Below are positions 35,757-43,995 of a stretch of 64,000 nt of DNA, one piece after another. How positions within the stretch are numbered: position 1 is the first letter of the stretch; every line of letters starts with the position of its first letter. A model generated the notes under the pieces. It made no database searches. It saw nothing but the letters and a program-made list of their open reading frames with translations, and was not told the origin of the DNA. Position numbers and translations under genes: made by a program. This DNA is from Clostridium sp. CAG:590 (lineage in GTDB: Bacteria > Bacillota > Clostridia > Lachnospirales > Lachnospiraceae). The stretch spans positions 45,843-109,842 of the forward strand of contig HF987885.1 of the NCBI GenBank assembly GCA_000431135.1. The letters run 5' to 3'.

Positions 35757-36848
35757 ATGAGTGAAAAGTTGAAAGTAGGTATCCTTGGTGGTACCGGTAT
35801 GGTAGGCCAGAGATTTATCGCCTTATTGGAGAATCATCCATGGTTTGAGGTAACCACAATTGCAGCAAGTCCTAGAAGTGCCGGCAAGACATATGAAGAA
35901 GCAGTTGGGGACAGATGGAAGATGGATACTCCAATGCCGGAGGCAGTTAAGAAGATTATTGTACACAATGTCAATGAAGTTGAAGAAGTTGCTTCTACAG
36001 TTGACTTTGTATTTAGTGCAGTTGATATGAGCAAGGATGAGATCAAGGCAATTGAAGAGGCATATGCCAAGACAGAGACTCCGGTTGTATCAAACAATTC
36101 TGCACATAGATGGACACCGGATGTACCGATGGTAGTACCGGAGATCAATCCGGAACACATGAAAGTGATTGAGTTCCAGAAGAAACGTCTCGGAACAACA
36201 CGCGGATTTGTAGCAGTAAAGCCAAATTGTTCAATCCAGAGTTATGCACCGGTATTGACTGCATGGAAAGAGTTTGAGCCATATGAGGTTGTAGCAACCA
36301 CATATCAGGCAATTTCAGGTGCCGGTAAGACCTTTAAGGATTGGCCGGAGATGGTTGGTAATATTATTCCGTTTATCGGTGGTGAAGAAGAAAAGTCTGA
36401 GAAAGAACCACTTCGTATCTGGGGACATATTGACGAGGAGAAGGGTGAGATTGTTCCTGCAACCAGCCCGGTTATTACCTGTCAGTGTATCCGTGTTCCT
36501 GTATTGAATGGTCATACTGCTGCCGTATTTGTGAAGTTTAAGAAGCAGCCAACCAAGGAACAGTTGATCCAGAAGTTAACAGAGTACAAGGGAGTTCCAC
36601 AGGAGTTGAATCTTCCAAGTGCACCAAAGCAGTTTATTCAGTATATGGAAGAGGACAATCGTCCACAGGTTAGTTTAGATGTTGATTTTGAGCATGGAAT
36701 GGGAATTTCTGTTGGACGTATCCGTGAGGATAGCGTATATGACTGGAAATTCGTGGGATTATCTCATAACACCGTTCGTGGCGCTGCAGGCGGAGCAGTA
36801 TTGTGTGCTGAATTACTGAAGGCTCAGGGCTATATTACAAAGAAATAA
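35757..36848 (+). CDS. asd: Aspartate-semialdehyde dehydrogenase
   Basis: A 363-residue enzyme that reduces aspartyl phosphate, feeding lysine, threonine and methionine. NADP site GILGGTGMVGQRF (about residues 8-20), catalytic Cys in VAVKPNCSIQSY (about 153) and the SGAGKTFKDWPEMVGNIIPF segment of the larger archaeal/fungal-type ASADH subgroup. The ATG at 35757 follows AAGGAGA; the longer frame from 35658 starts ahead of the promoter candidate and is rejected. Confidence 0.95.
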   Translation: MSEKLKVGILGGTGMVGQRFIALLENHPWFEVTTIAASPRSAGKTYEEAVGDRWKMDTPMPEAVKKIIVHNVNEVEEVASTVDFVFSAVDMSKDEIKAIEEAYAKTETPVVSNNSAHRWTPDVPMVVPEINPEHMKVIEFQKKRLGTTRGFVAVKPNCSIQSYAPVLTAWKEFEPYEVVATTYQAISGAGKTFKDWPEMVGNIIPFIGGEEEKSEKEPLRIWGHIDEEKGEIVPATSPVITCQCIRVPVLNGHTAAVFVKFKKQPTKEQLIQKLTEYKGVPQELNLPSAPKQFIQYMEEDNRPQVSLDVDFEHGMGISVGRIREDSVYDWKFVGLSHNTVRGAAGGAVLCAELLKAQGYITKK

Positions 36849-36866
36849 GAATTGAAAAAATGTTGG

Positions 36867-36895
36867 GACCTGTCACTTTGTGTGGCAGGTCTTTT
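36867..36895 (+). terminator. Intrinsic terminator after asd
   Basis: GACCTGTCAC pairs with GTGGCAGGTC (one G·U), 5-nt loop, then TTTT. Confidence 0.9.
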
Positions 36896-36910
36896 CTGCT
36901 TAAAAAACGC

Positions 36911-36939
36911 TTTATAAAGGGGTGCAGATGGTGTATAAT
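36911..36939 (+). promoter_or_regulatory. Candidate promoter for the CbiG-like gene group
   Basis: TTTATA (36911-36916), 17 bp, TATAAT (36934-36939), just after the asd terminator and 70 bp before the CbiG-like start. Confidence 0.45.
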
Positions 36940-37009
36940 AAAAAAAGGTATTATGGGTGGATTTCTTTTGCAACGAGTGGGGAAATTATCGGCAGAATGG
37001 AGGGATTAC

Positions 37010-38041
37010 ATGAAGATCAGCATACTTTCATTTTCCATCAAGGGGTGCATATTAAGTGATAAGATCGAGGTATATTTAGAGGAAGAAGGTCACAGTGTAT
37101 TTGCGTATGCATTAGAGAAATTTGCAGCAGTTGCGGGGAAGATTCCGTTTCAAAGATTGGAAGTTGTGACTGCAAGAATCTTTTATGAAACAGATGTGAT
37201 TATTTTTATTGGTTCCTGTGAGACTGCAGTTCGAACCATTACACCATTTTTACGGAGCAAGGTTGTGGATCCGGCAGTCGTTGTATTGGATGAAGAGGGA
37301 ACGAATGTGATCGCATTGTTGTCCGGTCAGAAAGTGACTGCTAATGAATTAGGTTATAGTCTGGCGGATCAGCTAAATGCCAATCCGGTAATTACAAGCG
37401 GAAGTCCGATTGCGGGGGTGTTTAGTGTAGAGGCATTCGCGAAGAAAAATCATTTGAATATTGTGGAGAATGTATTGGCAAGAGAGATATCGAATGAGAT
37501 ATTACGTGGAGAACCGGTTGGTTTTGAATGTGATTATTTTATAGAGGGGAAGATTCCGAAAAGTCTTGGAAGTGAAGGAAAAGAATCCGGTGTGTTTGTA
37601 TCGACGGATCTGTTGTCACATCCTTTTGAAAAGACGCTGCATCTGGTACCAAAGAATATCATCATCGGTTTAGTATGCAGTCCGGGAACAAAGGCAAGCG
37701 ATATCGAACAGTTTGTATATGCAAACTTGCAGAAATACCAGATTCCGCTTACCCGTGTAGGGCGGATCTGTTCCATCTACCAATTGGATGAGGAACCGGG
37801 AATTGTCGAGGTTGCGGGATCTCTGAATGTGAAATATCAGACATATGCAGAAGAGACGTTGCGGGAAGTTTCAGCCAATTATTCGGGAAAGGACAATATA
37901 GGGGATATCTTTAATATTGATTATGCCAGTGAGCGTTGTGCGGTGAGGGGAAGTCATGGCGGAAAGCTTGTAATCAAAAAACAGGAACGGGACGGGATCG
38001 CAATGGCGGCAACAGTTAAGAAGCTGACGATCCGTTTCTAA
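37010..38041 (+). CDS. CbiG-like protein with eroded signature motif
   Basis: A 343-residue protein with the CbiG (cobalt-precorrin-5A hydrolase) layout: N domain IFIGSCETAVRTITPFL then DPAVVVLDEEG (about 64-95), mid-region with PVITSGSPIAGVFSVEAFA (about 124), and C domain from about 220 (IIIGLVCSPGTKASDIEQF). In typical CbiG the first domain ends in LLSGHxGGAN; here residues 103-114 read LLSGQKVTANEL, losing His and both Gly. The C-domain GCRxGT motif reads VCSPGT. So the fold is kept but family-defining residues are not. No other cob/cbi genes are nearby except the half-CbiJ next door. The ATG at 37010 has GGAGGG; the longer frame from 36860 overlaps a terminator. Confidence 0.75.
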   Translation: MKISILSFSIKGCILSDKIEVYLEEEGHSVFAYALEKFAAVAGKIPFQRLEVVTARIFYETDVIIFIGSCETAVRTITPFLRSKVVDPAVVVLDEEGTNVIALLSGQKVTANELGYSLADQLNANPVITSGSPIAGVFSVEAFAKKNHLNIVENVLAREISNEILRGEPVGFECDYFIEGKIPKSLGSEGKESGVFVSTDLLSHPFEKTLHLVPKNIIIGLVCSPGTKASDIEQFVYANLQKYQIPLTRVGRICSIYQLDEEPGIVEVAGSLNVKYQTYAEETLREVSANYSGKDNIGDIFNIDYASERCAVRGSHGGKLVIKKQERDGIAMAATVKKLTIRF

Positions 38042-38054
38042 GGAGGTTAGTATA

Positions 38055-38696
38055 ATGGCAGAGAACAAAGAAAATGACAAAAAAGAAATGATTGTACAAT
38101 CCAGTGGAGTAGTAGCAATTCCACGCACCGGATTATCCGTAAAAGGGGAGTTATCCGTAAAAGGAGAGCTTGCCGTTAAGGGCGAATTGACAGCGATTTA
38201 TGAGCTGGCGAATCGTGGAGAACTGGTCGTGAAGGGAGAGCTGTCCAAAGATACAGACAGTGACCGGATCATTATTGTTGAGAGCATTAAGGCAGCCGTT
38301 GACTATTTAAAGGATACGACCGGTAACATTTTGACAACGACCGGAGCGTTAGAGATCTATGAATATACGAAGCTGGATAATTATGCGGATCGTCTGTATT
38401 CCAGAGTGATTTCCAATAGTGATATCATAGCTGCCTGTGAAGGTCTCGGAATCAAAGGAAGACATTTGATCGGCATGACGGGACCATTTTCAAAAGAGAT
38501 GAATAAGGTGATGTTGAAGGATTATAACATACATTATCTTGTAACGAAGGATTCGGGAATATCAAGCGGATTTATCGAGAAAATGGAGGCTGCCCTGGAA
38601 TCAGGTGTTACCATGATCGTAGTAGCGGAACCGTATCAGAAGGAAACCGGAAGAGAAGAAGAAGTTGTAAAACAATTAAAGGATATGGCGAATTAA
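38055..38696 (+). CDS. Half-length CbiJ-like protein with hexapeptide-repeat N terminus
   Basis: A 213-residue protein. Residues about 75-205 match the C-terminal half of CbiJ/CobK precorrin-6A reductase: NILTTTGALEIYEY, SRVISNSDIIAACEGLGIKG, GPFSKEMN (about 143), LVTKDSG (about 162) and GFIEKMEAALESGV. The N-terminal nucleotide-binding half (GGTxEGR motif) is missing. In its place residues 27-62 are six tandem hexapeptides of the form L-x-V-K-G-E. It would not be an ordinary reductase. Start 14 bp after the CbiG-like stop with GGAGG, so the two are co-translated. Confidence 0.7.
   Translation: MAENKENDKKEMIVQSSGVVAIPRTGLSVKGELSVKGELAVKGELTAIYELANRGELVVKGELSKDTDSDRIIIVESIKAAVDYLKDTTGNILTTTGALEIYEYTKLDNYADRLYSRVISNSDIIAACEGLGIKGRHLIGMTGPFSKEMNKVMLKDYNIHYLVTKDSGISSGFIEKMEAALESGVTMIVVAEPYQKETGREEEVVKQLKDMAN
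38133..38240 (+). repeat. Six tandem 18-nt repeats encoding L-x-V-K-G-E hexapeptides
   Basis: In-frame units: LSVKGE, LSVKGE, LAVKGE, LTAIYE, LANRGE, LVVKGE. The first two copies differ by one base; later copies have diverged, so the array is old rather than a recent slippage product. Confidence 0.9.
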
Positions 38697-38698
38697 GT

Positions 38699-39475
38699 AT
38701 GAAAAAGAGATTATTGCAGGGAATCGGTTATGTGCTGACCGTTCTATGTCTGGGATATTTTGTTGTTTTGATGCTGACAATCGGACCGGCATTTCGTTTT
38801 AATTACATATGGCTATTGATGGGGATATTCTTTTTGGGAGTATCCCTTATACTCACTTTTGACAAAAAAGGATTTCAATGGCTGCCGAAACCAATACTAT
38901 TTTTGATTGAGTGTGTGGTGATGGTGGGATGCCTGTTGTTTATTGTTGTGGAAAGTGTAATTGTGCGGGAAAGTGTAGAGACTCCGGGCACCGATGCGGA
39001 TTATCTGATCGTACTCGGCGCGAAAGTAAATGGAACAAAACCGTCGTTGATATTACAATACCGGATTGAAAAAGCATCAGAATATATGAAAGAGCATCCG
39101 GAATGTATTGCCATTGTAAGTGGCGGAAAAGGTGAAGATGAAGGAATTTCCGAAGCAGAAGCAATGAAGAATGGTCTTGTAGAACGGGGAATAGAAGAAA
39201 GCAGGATCCGGATGGAAGATCAATCTACGTCAACAAAAGAAAATCTGGAATATTCAAAGGATATTATACAAAATCATGGTGGAGATACCGATCAGTCCGA
39301 CATACTGGTTGTGACAACGGATTTTCATGTATTGCGGGCTGTTGGAATTGCAAAGAAAACAGGATTTCAACATGTGGAGGGACTGGCAGCAAAGTCCGTG
39401 TGGTATCTGATTCCTACGAACTATGTAAGAGAATTTATGGCAGTTATCAAAGACGTGATAATTGGCAATATGTAA
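38699..39475 (+). CDS. DUF218 (YdcF/SanA-like) membrane protein
   Basis: A 258-residue protein with three hydrophobic helices in residues 1-90 and a DUF218 domain from about 100: ADYLIVLGAKVNG, IVSGGKGEDEGISEAEAM, STSTKENLEYS and VVTTDFHVLRA. DUF218 proteins are linked to envelope or vancomycin-sensitivity phenotypes (SanA) and may bind nucleotides or polyprenyl compounds; no reaction can be assigned. It starts 2 bp after the CbiJ-like stop, so it is in the same operon. Confidence 0.88.
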   Translation: MKKRLLQGIGYVLTVLCLGYFVVLMLTIGPAFRFNYIWLLMGIFFLGVSLILTFDKKGFQWLPKPILFLIECVVMVGCLLFIVVESVIVRESVETPGTDADYLIVLGAKVNGTKPSLILQYRIEKASEYMKEHPECIAIVSGGKGEDEGISEAEAMKNGLVERGIEESRIRMEDQSTSTKENLEYSKDIIQNHGGDTDQSDILVVTTDFHVLRAVGIAKKTGFQHVEGLAAKSVWYLIPTNYVREFMAVIKDVIIGNM

Positions 39476-39523
39476 GAGAGAAGATAGATCAAATAGATTA
39501 TGATTAGATAACAGGAGAACAAT

Positions 39524-41989
39524 ATGGATATAGAAGCAGTGATTCATGGATTGGATGCGTTGTTTGCAAACAGACAGAGTGAACAGGTGGAGGATTATTT
39601 ATCTAAGTATCTTGAACAGGCATTGAAAGAAGGAGATGTCGGAAGTGCAATTACGATCATTAATGAATTGATCGGATATTACAGAGATACTTCCCAATAT
39701 GATAAAGCCGATGCGTATTGTCAGAAACTATTGCCATTTATGGAACAGGCAGGGTTAAAAGACACCATACATTATGGGACAAGCTGCTTGAATATTGCAA
39801 ATGCGTATCGTGCTGCCGGACGATTAGAACTGTCATTGGAGTATTATCAAAAGGTCAGAGAGATTTACCAAAATGTTTTGGAGTCGGGTGATTTCCGATG
39901 GGCAAGTCTGAATAATAATCTGTCGCTGTTATATCAGGAAATGGAGCGTTACGAAGATGCCTGTAATGCATTGCAGGAAGCACTTTCCATTGTAAAGACA
40001 TATCCGGAAGCAAAAGTGGAACTGGCGGGAGCGAAAGTGGAACTGGCGGTTACTTATACGAATCTGGCAGTATCTTATACAAAGGCAGGAAGATTGGAAG
40101 ATGCAAAGAATGCGGCAGATAACAGTCTTTCTATTTTCAAGGATGGTCTGACCGATGATTATCACTACAGTGCGGCATTGTCTGCATTGGGGGATATTCA
40201 TGTGGCGTGCAAAGAGTACGACGAGGCAATTGCAGCTTTCGAACAGGCGATGCTCACATTGCGCAGTCATGTGGGACTCACGCATGCGTATTTTCGTCTG
40301 ATTTGTAATATGCAGATCTGTTATGAACGGATTGGAAAACCGGATGCAATGAAAGGGTTACAGATTGATAGAGATTATTTTGAGCAATATGGCAGAGCAC
40401 TTGTCATGGTGGTAAAAGATAAAATGCAAGAGTATCCGGACACAAAGGAGGATGGAATTGCATTTGCAAAGGTGGGAGAAGGATCAGAATGTTTTGGACA
40501 GGATGATATATTCTCAATGGATCATGATTTTGGACCGGGATTTGTCATATTTGTGACCAGAAAACAGTATCAGCAGTTGGGTGGATGGTTAGAGGAATCA
40601 TATGCTGCATTACCAGATCGTTTCCGGGGGCTGTGTAAGCCGGAAGAGATACCGGGAAAAAGAAGAAATGGCGTGATCGTAATAGAAGATTTCTTCCAAA
40701 GGATTTTGGATCTGACGGAGAAAGAGACGACATATTTATTAGAATACGAAGATCTGCCGGCGGAGGTGTATTTGCGCTTAGAGGATTGGCAGCTTGCAAC
40801 GGTAACAAATGGCGTTATATATGACGGGGAAGATACAATATTTGGTCACATTTATCGTAAGCTGCAAAAGGGATATCCGGACAATGTGAAGCGGAAAAAA
40901 ATTGCACAGGCATTGGGAATGATCTGTCAATCCGGACAGTATAATTACGAGCGTATGATGAAACGTGGGGAGATAGAGAGTGCCGTTTATATGCTGCATG
41001 ATATGGAAGAACAGGTGCTGAATCTGTTATATCTGTTGAATGACACATATGCACCACATAAGAAATGGCGGTTTACCATGGCAAGGAATCTTAAGGATGG
41101 ACAGGAGATCTTACAGGAATTATCAATGCTGATGAAAGAATTTCCTGTTGCTGACCGGTATCGTATGCGGGATGCTGTTGACTGGATCGGTATTACGAAT
41201 AACGCAGACCCGATCATAGAGAGAGTACACAAGATTGCAGTTGGTGTTGTGGAATTGCTACAACAGAAGGGATATACACAAAGTGATGCAACATATCTGG
41301 AAGAACAGATTCCGTATGTATTGCAACAAAGGGATGAGGTGAACACAGAAATGGAACAGCAGACGGTTACAAAGGAAGAATTGGTAGAGGCGATTGTCCG
41401 ATTAGAATGGCAGGCATTTGATAAAGTGGAAAATGAAGGTGGAAGAGCAGATTGCCAGAATGACTGGAATACATTTTCCGTCATGCGGAAGAGCCAGTAT
41501 CTTGCATGGACAAGAGAGTTGTTAGAGAGTTTTTATGTGGATTTTGTGGAGGCAAATCAGAGAAACTGGAATCTGATCACAGAGAAATATGGAAGGATGA
41601 TGGAGTCAACAGCACCGGAAGAATATGAAAAAATTGCAGCGCAATTACCTGAATGTTCGGAGCAAAAGCGGGCGATCGTTGAACAGATCGCAGAGATTCA
41701 GGTGGAATGGATGGAGGAATTTGCAAAAGAATATCCGTATATGGCAGGGAATGCCCGTACAATCCGGAAAGAGACCGATAATCCGTTTAATACATCATAT
41801 GAGACGTATCTGAAAGGAGAATTGATGACGTATTCTGACAGGACATTATCCATGTATGGCAGATGGATTGTAGAATTGAAGAAACAGGACGACAATCTGG
41901 CAAAACGGATTATGACCAATACTGCTTTGTTATATGGATATACCTCTCTTGAGGCAGCAGAAAAATCATTGGCGGCACAGGAGAATTAA
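39524..41989 (+). CDS. TPR + DUF4037 nucleotidyltransferase-like + DUF4125 protein
   Basis: An 821-residue protein with three parts. Residues 1-290 are tetratricopeptide repeats (LNIANAYRAAGRLELSLEYY, LNNNLSLLYQEMERYEDACN, AALSALGDIHVACKEYDEAI). Residues about 310-560 have a DUF4037-type nucleotidyltransferase-like core: EGSECFGQDDIFSMDHDFGP (about 318-337) fits GS...D.D. Residues about 615-821 match DUF4125 (LEWQAFDKVENEGGRADCQ, WNLITEKYGRMMESTAPEEY). Function unknown; a protein-interaction scaffold carrying a transferase-like domain is inference. It follows the DUF218 gene by 48 bp. Confidence 0.8.
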   Translation: MDIEAVIHGLDALFANRQSEQVEDYLSKYLEQALKEGDVGSAITIINELIGYYRDTSQYDKADAYCQKLLPFMEQAGLKDTIHYGTSCLNIANAYRAAGRLELSLEYYQKVREIYQNVLESGDFRWASLNNNLSLLYQEMERYEDACNALQEALSIVKTYPEAKVELAGAKVELAVTYTNLAVSYTKAGRLEDAKNAADNSLSIFKDGLTDDYHYSAALSALGDIHVACKEYDEAIAAFEQAMLTLRSHVGLTHAYFRLICNMQICYERIGKPDAMKGLQIDRDYFEQYGRALVMVVKDKMQEYPDTKEDGIAFAKVGEGSECFGQDDIFSMDHDFGPGFVIFVTRKQYQQLGGWLEESYAALPDRFRGLCKPEEIPGKRRNGVIVIEDFFQRILDLTEKETTYLLEYEDLPAEVYLRLEDWQLATVTNGVIYDGEDTIFGHIYRKLQKGYPDNVKRKKIAQALGMICQSGQYNYERMMKRGEIESAVYMLHDMEEQVLNLLYLLNDTYAPHKKWRFTMARNLKDGQEILQELSMLMKEFPVADRYRMRDAVDWIGITNNADPIIERVHKIAVGVVELLQQKGYTQSDATYLEEQIPYVLQQRDEVNTEMEQQTVTKEELVEAIVRLEWQAFDKVENEGGRADCQNDWNTFSVMRKSQYLAWTRELLESFYVDFVEANQRNWNLITEKYGRMMESTAPEEYEKIAAQLPECSEQKRAIVEQIAEIQVEWMEEFAKEYPYMAGNARTIRKETDNPFNTSYETYLKGELMTYSDRTLSMYGRWIVELKKQDDNLAKRIMTNTALLYGYTSLEAAEKSLAAQEN
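40007..40048 (+). repeat. In-frame 21-nt tandem duplication in the TPR gene
   Basis: Copies at 40007-40027 and 40028-40048 differ at two bases and encode EAKVELA and GAKVELA. The insertion lies at a helix junction of a TPR and keeps the frame. Confidence 0.85.
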
Positions 41990-42049
41990 TGATCGCCGGA
42001 AGAGAGAAGGAATACGATTTTTGAGTTTTGTGTATATTTAATTTTTTTA

Positions 42050-42118
42050 TTGAAAAATATACTTTAATAAGGTATAATCGTGATATGTGAGTGTTCATAA
42101 TGGATAGTGTGTTATGAA
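42050..42118 (+). promoter_or_regulatory. efp promoter plus downstream inverted repeat
   Basis: TTGAAA (42050-42055), 17 bp, TATAAT (42073-42078), a near-consensus promoter. TTCATAA-N11-TTATGAA (42094-42100 with 42112-42118) lies about 10 bp past the expected start site, giving an operator or leader hairpin. The leader to the efp ATG is about 120 nt. Confidence 0.65.
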
Positions 42119-42206
42119 TACATGTTATGCAGAAGCAGGATGCCAGTGGCAGATGTTCTGTATATAAGTGCGTATGAGATGAGAAGTTTTAAGGAGGATT
42201 ATTTTC

Positions 42207-42770
42207 ATGGCAACAATTACAGCAAGTGATTTTAGAAACGGTGTAACAATCGAGTATGAAGGAAAGATCTGTCAGGTTATCGAGTTCCAGCACGTTAAAC
42301 CAGGTAAAGGTGCTGCTTTCGTTCGTACAAAGTTAAAGAATATCGTAAATGGTGGTGTGATTGAAAACAGTTTCCGCCCGACTGAGAAGTTTGAGACGGC
42401 TCACATCGACCGTAAGAATATGCAGTATTTATACGAAGATGGAGATTTATACTACTTCATGGATAATGAGACATACGATCAGATCGCTTTAGGTACTGAC
42501 GTAGTTGGAGATTCTTTGAAGTTTGTTAAAGAGAACGAGAATGTTAAAGTGGTTTCTCATGATGGTAACGTGTTTGCAATCGAGCCGGAAATCAACGTAA
42601 CATTAGAGGTTACAGAGTGTGAGCCTGGTGTGAAGGGTAACACAGCAACAGGTGCTACAAAGCCATGTACCGTTGAGACCGGAGCTACATTGAATGTACC
42701 TTTGTTCGTGAACCAGGGTGATAAGATTGTCATCGACACCAGAACCGGTGAATATATGTCAAGAGCATAA
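42207..42770 (+). CDS. efp: Elongation factor P
   Basis: A 187-residue three-domain OB/KOW protein that relieves ribosome stalling at polyproline. The loop [16 protein letters not shown] places Lys34 at the tip where EF-P is post-translationally modified. Ends with the conserved [11 protein letters not shown]. Strong AAGGAGG site. It immediately precedes spoIIIAA as in Bacillus and many Clostridia. None of the known EF-P-modifying enzymes (EpmA, EarP, YmfI) is seen in the window. Confidence 0.97.
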   Translation: MATITASDFRNGVTIEYEGKICQVIEFQHVKPGKGAAFVRTKLKNIVNGGVIENSFRPTEKFETAHIDRKNMQYLYEDGDLYYFMDNETYDQIALGTDVVGDSLKFVKENENVKVVSHDGNVFAIEPEINVTLEVTECEPGVKGNTATGATKPCTVETGATLNVPLFVNQGDKIVIDTRTGEYMSRA

Positions 42771-42803
42771 GCCAAGCGAATGACTGTTTGATTGATAAAA
42801 TGG

Positions 42804-42849
42804 AAAGAAGAGGTTCTTTCGTGCTTGCACGAAAAAGAACCTCTTCTTT
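42804..42849. terminator. Strong intrinsic terminator after efp
   Basis: AAAGAAGAGGTTCTTTCGTGC pairs with the reverse complement ending CTCTTCTTT (2-nt bulge), a stem of about 20 bp with a TT loop and a T-rich tail. It separates efp from the spoIIIA operon. Confidence 0.93.
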
Positions 42850-42990
42850 TTATTTTAAGAATGCACGATAGTGCATTGATTTGGCGCCGCTTGATCATCG
42901 AGCCGACCTCCTTTTTTGTCATCATTTTTTGCCTTATCGCATATATTAGCAATATGGGGACAGAAAATACATGACAGGAAAGGAACATCC

Positions 42991-43953
42991 ATGGCAAGAA
43001 AAGAAGAAATCCTAAAAATAGTCTCAGCAAAATTACGCAAAATACTCGAACAATCCCATATTGATTACGAATGTCTACAGGAATTGCGCCTGCGTACAAA
43101 TGAACCGTTTATTCTTTTGTATGCCGGTGGCGAGTATTTTATGTCTGAAAATGGAAAGTTATTAAGACAAGCAAAAGACGGCTACCTGGTCACTGCGAAT
43201 GATGTAAAGGAGACACTGGAGTACATTAGTAGTTTTTCACTATATGCTTATGAAGATGAGATCCGGCAAGGGTTTATTACGGTACAAGGGGGACATCGAA
43301 TCGGACTGGCAGGGAAGGTTATATTAGAGCAGGGAAAGGTGAAGAGCGTGAAACACATTTCATTTATCAATATCCGGATGTCTCATGAGAAAAAAGGATG
43401 TGGAGCGGAGATATTACCATACATATATGAAAATGACCGGATCTGTCATACCCTGATCATATCTCCTCCGGGATGTGGAAAGACTACGCTTTTGCGGGAT
43501 ATTGTCCGTTTAGTTTCCGACGGAAATGACATGCATCCGGGAATCAGTGTAGGTGTTGTAGATGAACGTTCGGAAATTGGTGCCTGTTATCTGGGGATTC
43601 CGCAAAATGACGTAGGCATGCGGACAGATGTACTAGACTGTTGTCCGAAAGCAGAAGGGATGCTCATGATGATCCGAAGTATGTCACCGGTTGTAATCGC
43701 AGTGGATGAGATCGGAAAAAGGGAGGATATAGAGGCGTTGGAATATGTAATGAATTGCGGATGTCAGATCATTGCTACAGTACACGGTTCTTCCATCGAA
43801 GATATTAAGAACAAACCAATCTTGCGGAAATTAGTGGAAGAAAAGATGTTTAAGCGATTTATTGTGTTAGCCGGCGGAAATGTTCCGGGACAGATTGAGA
43901 CAATATTTGATGAGAGAGGAAGTGTATTGTTTGCCAACAAACTATTGGCATAA
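42991..43953 (+). CDS. spoIIIAA: Stage III sporulation ATPase SpoIIIAA
   Basis: A 320-residue ATPase of the GspE-like secretion superfamily that powers the SpoIIIA-SpoIIQ feeding-tube complex in the mother cell. Walker A SPPGCGKTT near residue 157, Walker B VIAVDEIG near 234, and N-terminal helices ELRLRTNEPFIL. The ATG at 42991 has AAAGGA upstream; a longer frame from 42916 lacks a site. First of eight spoIIIA genes. Confidence 0.96.
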   Translation: MARKEEILKIVSAKLRKILEQSHIDYECLQELRLRTNEPFILLYAGGEYFMSENGKLLRQAKDGYLVTANDVKETLEYISSFSLYAYEDEIRQGFITVQGGHRIGLAGKVILEQGKVKSVKHISFINIRMSHEKKGCGAEILPYIYENDRICHTLIISPPGCGKTTLLRDIVRLVSDGNDMHPGISVGVVDERSEIGACYLGIPQNDVGMRTDVLDCCPKAEGMLMMIRSMSPVVIAVDEIGKREDIEALEYVMNCGCQIIATVHGSSIEDIKNKPILRKLVEEKMFKRFIVLAGGNVPGQIETIFDERGSVLFANKLLA

Positions 43954-43995
43954 CAATATCCCACGATTTGCTAATATTTTAAGGTGGAATGAAAA

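Noticed and set aside
36860..37009. A 50-codon N-terminal extension of the CbiG-like protein
   Set aside because: It overlaps the asd terminator and the promoter candidate; the ATG at 37010 has its own GGAGGG.
38133..38240. CRISPR-like repeats
   Set aside because: 18-nt units with no spacers, in frame within a gene; a protein repeat.
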